Assembly: GCA_964581605.1 (NCBI GenBank)
Contig: CAZOPF010000017.1
Location: 1-64,000, forward strand
Direction: 5' to 3'
Source: CAADGU01 sp964581605
GTDB taxonomy: Bacteria > Chloroflexota > Anaerolineae > Promineifilales > Promineifilaceae
Length of the DNA stretch: 64,000 nt
The translations under genes were made by a program, and so were the position numbers. Shown here one piece after another: positions 34,314-41,418 of this stretch. The notes below the pieces were generated by a model, which was not told the DNA's origin, made no database searches, and saw nothing but the letters and a program-made list of their open reading frames with translations. The first letter of the stretch is position 1. Each line of letters opens with the position of its first letter.

Positions 34314-35402
34314 ATGAAATTAGGTATTATTGGCCTGCCCGGAGCAGGCAAAACGACGATTTTTAATGCGCTGACGAAAGGGAATGCACCGGTCGGGCTG
34401 AGTATGGGGGGGCGGTTTGATGTATTAACGGCCGTTGTGGATGTGCATGATGCGCGGGTAGATGTTCTCAGCCGCATGTTCAACCCCAAAAAGACGACCT
34501 ATGCCCGCATTACCTACACAGATATTGCCGGGCTGAAAAAAGGGGCGACGGAAGGGGGCGGGCTGCCCGGCGAACTGCTCAACCATCTGGCCGGGCTGGA
34601 TGGCTTTGTGCATGTCGTCCGCGCTTTTGAAAGTGACCTGCACCCGCACCCGGAGGGGAGCGTGAATGCCGCCCGCGATCTGGCCGCCTTAGACACGGAA
34701 TTTATCCTGAACGATTTAGGAGCGGTAGAGCGACGGCTGGAAAAGCTGGAAGCGGGACTGCAACGCGGCGCGTTCAAGAACAAGGCGGAAGCGGAGGCGG
34801 AGTTGGCGTTGTTTCAGCAGATGAATGAGATGTTGGCTGCGGAACGGCCGTTGCGCACCCTTCCGCTCACCGATGAACAAATCAAATCGGTACGTGGTTA
34901 TGGCCTGCTGACGCTAAAGCCCATTGTCCTCATCTTCAACATTGGCGATGACCAGGCAGAGGTGGAATTGTCATATGATTATCCACAAACCGTCGTCACC
35001 AGTTTACGTGGCAAATTGGAGATGGAACTGGCGCAGTTGAGCGCGGCCGGTGATGAAGAATCATTAGCCATGTTCATGGAAGAGTATGGCGTTACCGAAC
35101 TGAGCCTGGACAAAATTATTCGCCTGAGTTATGACCTGATGGGGTTGCAATCATTCTTTACGGTGGGGGAAGATGAGGTGCGGGCGTGGACGATCAAGCG
35201 GGGGGCAACGGCCGTAGATGCCGCCGCCGCCATCCACACCGACCTGGCCAAAGGGTTTATCCGCGCCGAAACCGTGCATTACGATGATCTGCTCACCCTG
35301 GGAGGCATGAATCAGGTGCGGGCGGCCGGTAAGATGCGCCAGGAAGGCAAAACCTATCTCATGCGCGATGGCGACATTATCAACGTCAAGTTCAATCTGT
35401 AA
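34314..35402 (+). CDS. YchF/OLA1-like P-loop NTPase with TGS domain
   Basis: 362 residues. Begins KLGIIGLPGAGKTTIFNALT (P-loop), then DIAGLKKGATEGGGLPGELLNHLAGLDGFVHVVRAF (switch II and G-domain pattern of Obg/YchF proteins), a coiled-coil region (about residues 130-180) and a C-terminal TGS/DUF933 domain (FTVGEDEVRAWTIKRGATAVDAAAAIHTDLAKGFIRAETV). Classical YchF has GLPNVGKS; here it is GLPGAGKTT and the G4 region reads IFNIGDD, so this is a divergent paralogue whose nucleotide preference is uncertain. Family members associate with ribosomes. It lies 49 bases after the DUF5706-like gene. Confidence 0.85.
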   Translation: MKLGIIGLPGAGKTTIFNALTKGNAPVGLSMGGRFDVLTAVVDVHDARVDVLSRMFNPKKTTYARITYTDIAGLKKGATEGGGLPGELLNHLAGLDGFVHVVRAFESDLHPHPEGSVNAARDLAALDTEFILNDLGAVERRLEKLEAGLQRGAFKNKAEAEAELALFQQMNEMLAAERPLRTLPLTDEQIKSVRGYGLLTLKPIVLIFNIGDDQAEVELSYDYPQTVVTSLRGKLEMELAQLSAAGDEESLAMFMEEYGVTELSLDKIIRLSYDLMGLQSFFTVGEDEVRAWTIKRGATAVDAAAAIHTDLAKGFIRAETVHYDDLLTLGGMNQVRAAGKMRQEGKTYLMRDGDIINVKFNL

Positions 35403-35558
35403 AATTCATGTTCCTCTGACGAGACATTGAAATAGTCCAAAATTGTGTGGCGCACCCGCTTCACCCGCTCCGTCATCGCCAGAGACGTGGGATTGTGGAA
35501 AATGACTGATGATTGGGTGGTAACGTTGGTTATTTTGGCAGAATTGAGGTCACGGCCG

Positions 35559-35586
35559 TTGACAATCCCCCATCCCCTGCTACACT
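35559..35586 (+). promoter_or_regulatory. Promoter of the lysine cluster leader
   Basis: TTGACA (35559-35564), 16-base spacer, TACACT (35581-35586). The predicted start falls at 35593-35594, the first base of the ATG of the first leader peptide, so the transcript would be leaderless. The -35 box overlaps an ACGGCCGT palindrome. Upstream, 35403-35558 shows nothing recognisable. Confidence 0.6.
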
Positions 35587-35593
35587 TCCGCGC

Positions 35594-35659
35594 ATGATGA
35601 ACGCAAACACATCCATTTTTGCTTCCAAGAAGGACAAGAAGGGCTACAGAAACCGGTAG
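35594..35659 (+). CDS. Lysine-rich leader peptide 1 (attenuator)
   Basis: 21-codon ORF starting with two ATG codons, MMNANTSIFAS followed by Lys-Lys-Asp-Lys-Lys (all AAG, 35627-35641), then GYRNR and TAG. Four Lys in five codons is far above chance for so short an ORF. The stop codon touches ggttatctgg (35659-35668), which can pair perfectly with ccagataacc (35710-35719) in the loop and left shoulder of the following terminator. A ribosome delayed at the Lys codons would leave this arm free to form the antiterminator; a ribosome reaching the stop codon would cover it and allow termination. Role is inferred from architecture and from the downstream lysine genes; leader-peptide attenuation is, as I recall, reported for the Thermus lysine cluster. 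Confidence 0.8.
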   Translation: MMNANTSIFASKKDKKGYRNR

Positions 35660-35702
35660 GTTATCTGGATGTTGTGCGTTCCCCATAGTTCTTTGCACAC
35701 GA

Positions 35703-35734
35703 AGCCCCGCCAGATAACCGGCGGGGCTTTTTTT
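35703..35734 (+). terminator. Intrinsic terminator of attenuator 1
   Basis: Nine perfect pairs (agccccgcc, ggcggggct), loop agataacc, then seven T. The loop sequence is the target of the upstream antiterminator arm at 35659-35668. It stops transcription well before lysW unless antitermination occurs. Confidence 0.88.
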
Positions 35735-35808
35735 GTAATTGGGTAACTGGGTAATTGCGTAATTTCCCAATTACCGAATTACCCAATTACCCAATTGCTC
35801 AATTACCT
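35735..35808. repeat. ggtaattg repeat with inverted second half
   Basis: taattgggtaactgggtaattg on the left and caattaccgaattacccaattacc on the right, a hairpin between the two attenuators. Same family as 6380-6420. Confidence 0.75.
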
Positions 35809-35811
35809 GTT

Positions 35812-35895
35812 ATGGACACAACCTTTTCGCCAGAATTGAAGAAGGGCAAGAAGACCAAACCACCGCCGGTTCTGGTGTGCTGCGCTGTGCCCTGA
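35812..35895 (+). CDS. Lysine-rich leader peptide 2 (attenuator)
   Basis: 27-codon ORF: MDTTFSPEL, then Lys-Lys-Gly-Lys-Lys-Thr-Lys (35839-35859; five Lys in seven codons), Pro-Pro-Pro, VLVCCAVP and TGA. It is followed by a second strong terminator. Candidate antiterminator pairings exist (ccggt 35866-35870 with accgg 35931-35935; cctga 35891-35895, including the stop, with tcagg 35919-35923) but they are weaker than in attenuator 1. The three prolines after the Lys run may slow ribosomes further. No own promoter or clear Shine-Dalgarno is visible, so it is probably read on the transcript that escapes attenuator 1. Confidence 0.72.
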   Translation: MDTTFSPELKKGKKTKPPPVLVCCAVP

Positions 35896-35921
35896 AAGCG
35901 AAGAGGTAAAAGGGTGTATCA

Positions 35922-35958
35922 GGCGGGCTTACCGGAACAGCGGTAAGCCCGCTTTTTT
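35922..35958 (+). terminator. Intrinsic terminator of attenuator 2
   Basis: Left arm gcgggcttaccg, loop gaacag, right arm cggtaagcccgc (twelve pairs), then six T. Located 26 bases after leader peptide 2. Confidence 0.88.
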
Positions 35959-35975
35959 ATTTTCCAACCATGTTC

Positions 35976-36023
35976 GTAGTAGGCGATTCATCGCCTTCTG
36001 AACGGCGATGAATCGCCTACTAC
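35976..36023. repeat. Perfect 20-bp hairpin upstream of lysW
   Basis: gtagtaggcgattcatcgcc, eight-base loop ttctgaac, and its exact complement. No T-run follows, so it is not a terminator; a decayed relative is at 62807-62858. Confidence 0.8.
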
Positions 36024-36051
36024 AAGCGAAACGATTTTAAGGAGTTGAACG

Positions 36052-36222
36052 ATGAACAATTTTGAATGTCCCGAATGTGGTGGTGGCGTAGTGGTGGGCA
36101 CGGCCGTGCTGCCCGGCGAAATCCTGGAATGTCCCGACTGTGGCGTGGAACTGGAAGTGACCAGCACCCACCCGCTGCAATTGGAACTGGCCCCGGAAGT
36201 GGCGGAGGATTGGGGGGAGTGA
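36052..36222 (+). CDS. lysW: LysW amino-group carrier protein
   Basis: 56-residue carrier protein of the alpha-aminoadipate lysine pathway. Two zinc-binding CPxCG motifs (FECPECGGG at residues 5-12, LECPDCGVE near 27) and the obligatory C-terminal EDWGE, whose final Glu gamma-carboxyl receives the alpha-amino group of aminoadipate and holds intermediates during lysine synthesis. It is acidic, as in characterised LysW. TAAGGAG lies eight bases before the ATG. First structural gene of the cluster, just after the two attenuators. Its stop codon is followed directly by a short-repeat element. Confidence 0.96.
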   Translation: MNNFECPECGGGVVVGTAVLPGEILECPDCGVELEVTSTHPLQLELAPEVAEDWGE

Positions 36223-36310
36223 ATGGCAGTGAGTGGCAGGTGGCAGGCTGCAAGTAGCAGGTGATACGTAGCCACTTGCCACTTGCTACTTGCAACTTGC
36301 AACTTGCCAC
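36223..36310. repeat. acttgcc heptamer repeat, inverted halves
   Basis: ggcaggtggcaggctgcaag on the left; acttgccacttgctacttgc and further acttgca units on the right. Begins at the lysW stop codon. Related units at 47578-47652. Confidence 0.7.
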
Positions 36311-36331
36311 CAGTGGAAGGCTGGTAAAGTG

Positions 36332-37168
36332 ATGCGAATAGGTATTCTGTATTCCCGAATCCGTGTAGAAGAAAAGCTGCTCATCGAGGCGATGGAGCGG
36401 CGAGGACTGGCGTATGAGCTGATTGATGGGCGCACGGCCGTGCTCAACCTGTTCTGCCCGTCAGAATGGACGCGCTTTGATGTCATCCTCGACCGCTGCG
36501 TCAGCCACACGGCGGCGCTGGCCTGCCTGCAAATCTGGGGCGCGTGGGGGATTCCCTGCGTGAATACGGCCCAGGTGGTGCAGGTGTGCGGCAGCAAATT
36601 GGAGACGACGCTGGCGCTGGCCCAGGCCGGTGTGCCCTCGCCGCGCACGCAGATCGCCTTCTCGCCAGAGAGTGCCCTGGACGCCATTGAGCAGATGGGC
36701 TACCCGGCCGTGCTGAAACCGGCGGTCGGTTCCTGGGGGCGACTGCTGGCAAAAATCAATGACCGGGAAGCGGCGGAGGCGATCCTGGAACACAAAGCCA
36801 CCCTGGGGTCTTACCAGCACTCCGTTTTTTATATTCAGGAGTACGTGGACAAACCGGGGCGGGACATCCGCAGCTTTGTGGTGGGCGACGAGACGATTTG
36901 CGCCATCACCCGCCATTCGGCGCACTGGATTACCAACACGGCGCGAGGTGGGCGGGCGGAGAACTGCCCGGTGACGCCGGAGATTGACCAGTTATCGCGG
37001 GCGGCGGCGACGGCCGTTGGTGGTGGCATTGTGGCGATTGATTTATTGGAAACGGCGGACGGCCGTTTGCTGGTGAACGAGGTCAACCACACCATGGAGT
37101 TCCGCAACAGCATCGCCCCGACGGGGATGGATATTCCGGGGCGGGTGGTGGATTATTTGATGAAGTGA
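36332..37168 (+). CDS. lysX: LysX: LysW-aminoadipate ligase (ATP-grasp)
   Basis: 278-residue ATP-grasp ligase that joins the amino group of alpha-aminoadipate to the C-terminal Glu of LysW, protecting it. Start MRIGILYSRIRVEEKLL is typical; ATP-grasp features follow (VLKPAVGSWGRLLAKI, YIQEYVDKPGRDIRSFVVGDE, then DLLETADGRLLVNEVNHTMEFRNS). The NHTMEF segment near the C-terminus favours aminoadipate over glutamate-specific ArgX. Start ATG 36332 excludes upstream repeat-coded residues. A regular ggaagg Shine-Dalgarno is about 12 bases away. Confidence 0.93.
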   Translation: MRIGILYSRIRVEEKLLIEAMERRGLAYELIDGRTAVLNLFCPSEWTRFDVILDRCVSHTAALACLQIWGAWGIPCVNTAQVVQVCGSKLETTLALAQAGVPSPRTQIAFSPESALDAIEQMGYPAVLKPAVGSWGRLLAKINDREAAEAILEHKATLGSYQHSVFYIQEYVDKPGRDIRSFVVGDETICAITRHSAHWITNTARGGRAENCPVTPEIDQLSRAAATAVGGGIVAIDLLETADGRLLVNEVNHTMEFRNSIAPTGMDIPGRVVDYLMK

Positions 37169-37177
37169 GCGGTGGGC

Positions 37178-37238
37178 GGTGAGCAGTTAGCAGTAAGCAA
37201 TCAACCGCTAACTGCTAACTGCTTACTGCTAACTGATT
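37178..37238. repeat. gcagtta heptamer repeat, inverted halves
   Basis: gcagttagcagtaagc on the left and gctaactgctaactgcttac plus tgctaactg on the right, between lysX and lysY. Confidence 0.75.
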
Positions 37239-37259
37239 CCTAAACACGGGAGAAGGACA

Positions 37260-38285
37260 ATGATACGAGCAAGCATCGTCGGTGGTTCTGGCTACGTGGG
37301 GGGGGAACTGCTGCGGCTGTTGCTGGCGCATCCGCAGGTGGTGGTGGCGCAGGTGACGTCGCAGCAGCACGCGGGGCGGTATGTGCATGGGGTTCATCCC
37401 AACCTGCGTGGTACCACCCGGCAGCAATTTTGTGCGGTGGAGGAGTTGCAGCCTTGTGATGTGTTGTTTTTGGCGCTGCCACACGGCCGTGCCGCCGCCC
37501 AGATCGAACAGTTTGCCGCCCTTGCCGAACGCATCATTGACCTGTCCGCCGATTTCCGGCTGCGGGACGCGGCCGTGTATGAGCAATGGTACGGGCAGCC
37601 GCATCCCCATCCGGGCTGGCTGGCCGATTTTGTGTATGGGCTGCCGGAACTGCACCGGGAACGGCTGCGGGGGGCGCGGTATGTGAGCGGGGTGGGGTGT
37701 AATGCCACGGCCGTGAATCTGGCGCTGGCCCCCCTGGCCCAGGCCGGCTGGATGGAGCGGGTGGTCGTTGACCTGAAAGTGGGGTCGTCGGAAGGGGGGA
37801 ACAGTTTCAGCGCCGCCAGCCATCACCCGGAGCGGAGCGGGGCGGTGCGCTCTTTTGCCCCCACCGGGCACCGGCATCAGGCGGAAGTTTTGCAGGCGTT
37901 GGGGGAGATGGAGCTGCATTTTTCGGTCACGGCCGTAGAGCTGGTGCGCGGTGTTTTGTGTACGGCCCATGTCTTTTTGAACCGGGACGTAGACGAAAAG
38001 GCGGTCTGGCAGTTGTACCGGGCGGCCTATGGCGATGAGCCGTTCATCCGGCTGGTGAATGAGCGCAAAGGGATTTACCGCTACCCGGAACCGAAAATCC
38101 TGGCGGGCACGAACTGGTGCGACATTGGTTTTGCCCTCGACCCACACAGTCGGCGGCTGGTGGTGATCAGTGCGCTGGATAATTTGATGAAAGGGGCGGC
38201 GAGCACGGCCGTGCAATGCCTGAATGTGATGATGGGTTGGCCGGAGAAAATGGGGCTGGAGTTTGCCGGGTTACACCCGGTGTGA
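37260..38285 (+). CDS. lysY: LysY: LysW-aminoadipyl-phosphate reductase (ArgC family)
   Basis: 341-residue NADPH-dependent reductase of the ArgC/LysY family that turns LysW-gamma-aminoadipyl phosphate into the semialdehyde. NADP-binding GGSGYVGGELLRLLLAHP at the start, catalytic Cys in YVSGVGCNATAVNLAL near residue 146, KVGSSEGGNSFSAASHHPERS and the catalytic-His region near residue 205. GGAGAAGG precedes ATG 37260. Context (lysW/X/Z/J) assigns it to lysine, though dual use in arginine synthesis is possible. Confidence 0.92.
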   Translation: MIRASIVGGSGYVGGELLRLLLAHPQVVVAQVTSQQHAGRYVHGVHPNLRGTTRQQFCAVEELQPCDVLFLALPHGRAAAQIEQFAALAERIIDLSADFRLRDAAVYEQWYGQPHPHPGWLADFVYGLPELHRERLRGARYVSGVGCNATAVNLALAPLAQAGWMERVVVDLKVGSSEGGNSFSAASHHPERSGAVRSFAPTGHRHQAEVLQALGEMELHFSVTAVELVRGVLCTAHVFLNRDVDEKAVWQLYRAAYGDEPFIRLVNERKGIYRYPEPKILAGTNWCDIGFALDPHSRRLVVISALDNLMKGAASTAVQCLNVMMGWPEKMGLEFAGLHPV

Positions 38286-38325
38286 ATGAATTATGAATTA
38301 TGAATTATGAATTAGGAATTATGAA
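38284..38325. repeat. gaattat heptamer tandem repeat
   Basis: gaatgaattatgaattatgaattatgaattagg starts within the lysY stop codon. Same unit as the element shared by lysT and lysU at 44763-44800. Confidence 0.8.
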
Positions 38326-38327
38326 GG

Positions 38328-38396
38328 GTAGGGGCGAGGCAGTTGGGTGTGGCCTTGTCTGGCAAGAGGTGGTTAACCCCAACTGCCTCGCCCTTA
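38328..38396. repeat. 15-bp hairpin repeat (taggggcgaggcagttggg)
   Basis: ggcgaggcagttggg (38333-38347) pairs exactly with cccaactgcctcgcc (38378-38392). Similar in layout to the elements at 11474-11704. Confidence 0.75.
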
Positions 38397-38414
38397 CAAA
38401 CGAGTGAGGCGACC

Positions 38415-39260
38415 ATGATCGTGATCAAAGTGGGTGGTAGTGAAGGAATTGATTATGAGGCGGTGTGTGCGGATGTGGCGCAGTTGGTGGCGGAGGGGCA
38501 GCGGGTGGTGCTGGTGCATGGCGGTTCGCACCTGACCAATCAGGTGGCGGCGGCGTTGGGCCATCCGCCGCAGTTTGTCACCTCACCGTCCGGCTATACC
38601 AGCCGTTTGACCGACCGGGCGACGCTGGAGATTTTTGAGATGGTGTATTGCGGGCAGGTGAACAAGAACATTGTGGAGCGGTTGCAGCGGCGAGGGGTGA
38701 ATGCGATGGGGCTGAGTGGGCTGGACGGCCGTCTCTGGCAAGGCACACGCAAACCAGTACTCAAAGTGGTGGAAAACGGCCGTACCCGCCTCATCCGCGA
38801 CAATCTGACGGGACGGGTGGAGCAGGTGAACACCGCTTTATTGAACGGCCTGTTATCGGGTGGTTTTGTGCCCGTGTTGACCCCCCCGGCCATCAGCTAT
38901 GATGGCGAGGCGATGAATGTGGATGGCGACCGGGCGGCAGCGGCAACGGCCGTCGCCCTTCACGCCAGCGAACTGCTCATCCTCTCCAACGTGCCCGGCC
39001 TGCTGCGCCATTTTCCCGACGAAAGTTCACTCATCCGGCAACTGGCGGCGGGTGAAATTGAGGCAATCGCCCAAAGCTGCGCCCAAGGCCGAATGCGCAT
39101 CAAACTGCTCGGCGCACAAGAAGCCTTACAAGGCGGCGTCCGCCGGGTGATCCTGGGGGATGCGCGGGGGGAACGGCCGGTGTTACGGGCGTTAGACGGG
39201 CAGGGGACGGTAATCGGTAATCGGTTATCGGTGGGCGAGTTACCGATTACCGATTACTGA
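38415..39260 (+). CDS. lysZ: LysZ: LysW-aminoadipate kinase (ArgB family)
   Basis: 281-residue amino-acid kinase that phosphorylates the side-chain carboxyl of aminoadipate on LysW. MIVIKVGGSEGIDY at the start and VLVHGGSHLTNQVAAALG bind ATP phosphates; DGEAMNVDGDRAAAATAVAL and AHEALQGG-type C-terminal RMRIKLLGAQEALQGGVRRVILGDARGE match the family. I choose ATG 38415; the frame upstream is repeat. The last 15 or so residues (TVIGNRLSVGELPITDY) and the stop codon are encoded by a ggtaatc repeat. Confidence 0.9.
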   Translation: MIVIKVGGSEGIDYEAVCADVAQLVAEGQRVVLVHGGSHLTNQVAAALGHPPQFVTSPSGYTSRLTDRATLEIFEMVYCGQVNKNIVERLQRRGVNAMGLSGLDGRLWQGTRKPVLKVVENGRTRLIRDNLTGRVEQVNTALLNGLLSGGFVPVLTPPAISYDGEAMNVDGDRAAAATAVALHASELLILSNVPGLLRHFPDESSLIRQLAAGEIEAIAQSCAQGRMRIKLLGAQEALQGGVRRVILGDARGERPVLRALDGQGTVIGNRLSVGELPITDY

Positions 39261-39267
39261 TTACCTC
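39203..39267. repeat. ggtaatc repeat coding the LysZ tail
   Basis: cggtaatcggtaatcggtta on the left, agttaccgattaccgattac and tgattacc on the right. It contributes the C-terminal residues and the TGA of lysZ and ends nine bases before lysJ. Confidence 0.8.
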
Positions 39268-39275
39268 TAAAAAAC

Positions 39276-40445
39276 ATGGACACAATCACACTAGAAAACA
39301 CATTCACCAGTGGGGTTTACGGCAAACGGGAGGTCGCCCTTGTGCGCGGGCGGGGGGCGACGGTTTGGGATAAGGACGGCCGTGCCTATATTGATTGTGC
39401 GGCGGGTACGGCCGTAGCCAGCGTGGGGCATTGCCATCCGGCGGTGGTGGCGGCCATCACCCGGCAGGCGCAGACGCTGATCACCTGCCAGGAGATGTTT
39501 TACAACGAGCAGCGGGCGCAGTTTATGGCGCGATTAGCAGCCGTGCTGCCCGGCGATTTGAACCGGGTTTTCCTGTGCAATTCGGGCACGGAGGCGGTGG
39601 AGGCGGCGTTGAAGTTTGCCCGGCTGAGTACGGGACGGACGGAGGTGGTGGCGATGATGCGCGGGTTTCACGGCCGGACTCTTGGCGCACTTTCGGCCAC
39701 GCACAAACCAGATTACCGGGAGCCGTTCCAGCCGCTCGTGCCCGGTTTTAGCCATGTGCCCTTTGGCCATGTGGCCCGGTTGGACACGGCCGTGACCGAA
39801 CAAACCGCCGCCGTCATCCTGGAGATTGTGCAGGGGGAGGGGGGCGTGCGGCTGGCCGACCCGGCCTTTTTCCAGGCGGCGCGGCGGCTGTGTGACGAAC
39901 GGGGGGCGCTGTTGATTGTGGATGAGGTGCAGACGGGTTACGGCCGTACCGGAACGCTGTTTGCCTGCGAGCAAATGGGCATCACGCCTGACCTGATCTG
40001 CCTGGGCAAGGCGATAGCGGGCGGCCTGCCCATGGGCGCGGTGGGCATTGGCGGGCGGGTGCAAAATCTGACGCCAGGTGTGCATGGCTCCACCTTTGGC
40101 GGCAATCCGCTGGCGTGCGCGGCGGCCCAGGCGGTGCTGGAGGTGATGGAGATGGAGGGGTTGCACGGCCGTGCGGCCGAAATGGGCGCGTACCTGATGG
40201 AACAATTACGGGCTATTCCCTCACCGCTCATTCGGGAAGTGCGCGGGTTGGGTTTGCTGGTCGGTGTGGAATTGAAAATCCGGGCGATGGAGGTGGTGCG
40301 TGGGCTGATGGAACGGGGTGTGTTGGCACTCACGGCCGGTTCCACCGTCCTACGCCTGACCCCGCCATTGGTGATTTCAAAGGAGGAAATTGATCAGGTA
40401 GTGGAAGCAGTGACGGCCGTGTTGTGGGAATTGGAAGGTGTTTAG
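39276..40445 (+). CDS. lysJ: LysJ: LysW-lysine aminotransferase (ArgD family)
   Basis: 389-residue PLP-dependent class III aminotransferase (acetylornithine/LysW-gamma-lysine type); it aminates the LysW-bound semialdehyde to give LysW-lysine. Seen: CAAGTAVASVGHCHPAVV, FLCNSGTEAVEAALKFAR, MRGFHGRTLGALSATHK, IVDEVQTGYGRTGTLFA and the PLP-lysine in LICLGKAIAGGLPMGAVG near residue 247. It follows lysZ by 15 bases. LysK, the hydrolase that releases lysine, and the aminoadipate aminotransferase LysN are not seen in the window. Confidence 0.92.
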   Translation: MDTITLENTFTSGVYGKREVALVRGRGATVWDKDGRAYIDCAAGTAVASVGHCHPAVVAAITRQAQTLITCQEMFYNEQRAQFMARLAAVLPGDLNRVFLCNSGTEAVEAALKFARLSTGRTEVVAMMRGFHGRTLGALSATHKPDYREPFQPLVPGFSHVPFGHVARLDTAVTEQTAAVILEIVQGEGGVRLADPAFFQAARRLCDERGALLIVDEVQTGYGRTGTLFACEQMGITPDLICLGKAIAGGLPMGAVGIGGRVQNLTPGVHGSTFGGNPLACAAAQAVLEVMEMEGLHGRAAEMGAYLMEQLRAIPSPLIREVRGLGLLVGVELKIRAMEVVRGLMERGVLALTAGSTVLRLTPPLVISKEEIDQVVEAVTAVLWELEGV

Positions 40446-40483
40446 ACCCAAAGGGTGTTTGAAACCCTTCGGGTCTTGGATGG

Positions 40484-40750
40484 CTAGGCGCTCCGTTCGG
40501 GAATGAGGGCAATGAGCGAACGCAGGGTACGGTTGACCGATTCGGAATCCGGGAAATACCGGCGCACATCGGGATCAAGGGCAACCCAACCCTCATCCGG
40601 TTCATACTCTTTGACGGTCATAGAACCATCTTCGTTATGAATGGTGACACGATAACCCTGCCTCATTTCCCGGAAATGTTTGCCACGAACGCCACCGGAA
40701 AAATCGTATTGTGGTCGAATTTCTATCAAATCGTCATTCATCTCGTTCAT
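40484..40750 (-). CDS. Putative antitoxin of BrnT module 1
   Basis: About 88 residues, acidic and basic stretches ending in LDPDVRRYFPDSESVNRTLRSLIALIPERSA, a pattern like BrnA-type antitoxins (a short ribbon-helix-helix with DVxxYFPxSxxVNxxLR). Start at ATG 40750 or 40741; both overlap the end of brnT, which argues for translational coupling. Nearly the same C-terminal 30 residues are found in the second module. The pair stands on the strand opposite to the lysine genes. Confidence 0.65.
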   Translation of the reverse strand: MNEMNDDLIEIRPQYDFSGGVRGKHFREMRQGYRVTIHNEDGSMTVKEYEPDEGWVALDPDVRRYFPDSESVNRTLRSLIALIPERSA

Positions 40751-41012
40751 AAGATTCCTGTTCAGCCTTGTGGGCAACACGGCTGCTAATGATCCGAATA
40801 TGGTCGTCGCGTTCAGTGTAAACCACCACTAGCAGGCGTCCCTGATCAGAAAAACCGATGTCAATAAAACGAGTTTCGTCATCAGAATGGTCGGGATCGA
40901 GAATGGTTATGGAAAAAGGGTCTTTGAAAATGGTTGTCGCTTCATCAAATGAAATACCATGTTTTTGCCTGTTGCGCCTGGCCTTTCTTTCGTCCCACTT
41001 AAATTGTTGCAT
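40734..41012 (-). CDS. brnT: BrnT-family toxin 1
   Basis: 92 residues with the BrnT pattern: FKWDERKARRNRQKHGISFDEATTIFKDP, RFIDIGFSDQGRLLVVVYTERDDHIRIISSRVAHKAEQESY. BrnT toxins are RelE-like ribonucleases that inhibit translation, and are neutralised by the downstream-coded BrnA. Family assignment is firm; toxicity is not shown here. Confidence 0.85.
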   Translation of the reverse strand: MQQFKWDERKARRNRQKHGISFDEATTIFKDPFSITILDPDHSDDETRFIDIGFSDQGRLLVVVYTERDDHIRIISSRVAHKAEQESYERDE

Positions 41013-41055
41013 GATGCGATTCTACTTGTGCAAGCCATAATCAGAATGTATTGCT

Positions 41056-41418
41056 TCAGGTGGCTTCTGATTCAGGAATCAAGGCAATGAGCGAACGCAA
41101 GGTACGGTTGACCGATTCGGAATCCGGGAAATACCGGCGCACGTCGGGATCGAGCGTAACAAGCAGTGGCAGTGGCTTAGGCGGTGGCAGTTCATATGTC
41201 ACGGCCGTGCCATCTTCCTGGTATTCGGTTACGACAATTGGTTCGTTGGGATCAAACTTGATTCCCCTCTCCTTAAAAAACTGGGCCACCGGTTTGGCTC
41301 GTTTGAAATCTTCTTCTGTGAGTTCGGGAATGTCTGACAGGTCAATGTCCTCATCATCCATTGCTTCCAGCCGCTCCCAGTTGGTTTGGGATTCAAGAGA
41401 AGTATTTTTGTTGTTCAT
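41056..41418 (-). CDS. Putative antitoxin of BrnT module 2
   Basis: 120 residues from ATG 41418: an acidic N-terminus (RLEAMDDEDIDLSDIPELTE), a middle with FKRAKPVAQFFKERGIKF, and a C-terminus TLDPDVRRYFPDSESVNRTLRSLIALIPE almost the same as in module 1. At DNA level about 80 bases (41078-41158 and 40505-40585) are nearly identical, so one arose by recent duplication or gene conversion of the other. It overlaps the end of its brnT. Confidence 0.68.
   Translation of the reverse strand: MNNKNTSLESQTNWERLEAMDDEDIDLSDIPELTEEDFKRAKPVAQFFKERGIKFDPNEPIVVTEYQEDGTAVTYELPPPKPLPLLVTLDPDVRRYFPDSESVNRTLRSLIALIPESEAT

Noticed and set aside
35559..36050. LYS riboswitch or T-box in front of lysW
   Set aside because: I do not see the conserved LYS-element helices or a T-box motif with specifier loop; Lys-rich short ORFs plus terminators explain the region better.
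38343..38414. Upstream in-frame start for lysZ
   Set aside because: It would encode part of a dispersed hairpin repeat; MIVIKVGGSE at 38415 is the conserved beginning.
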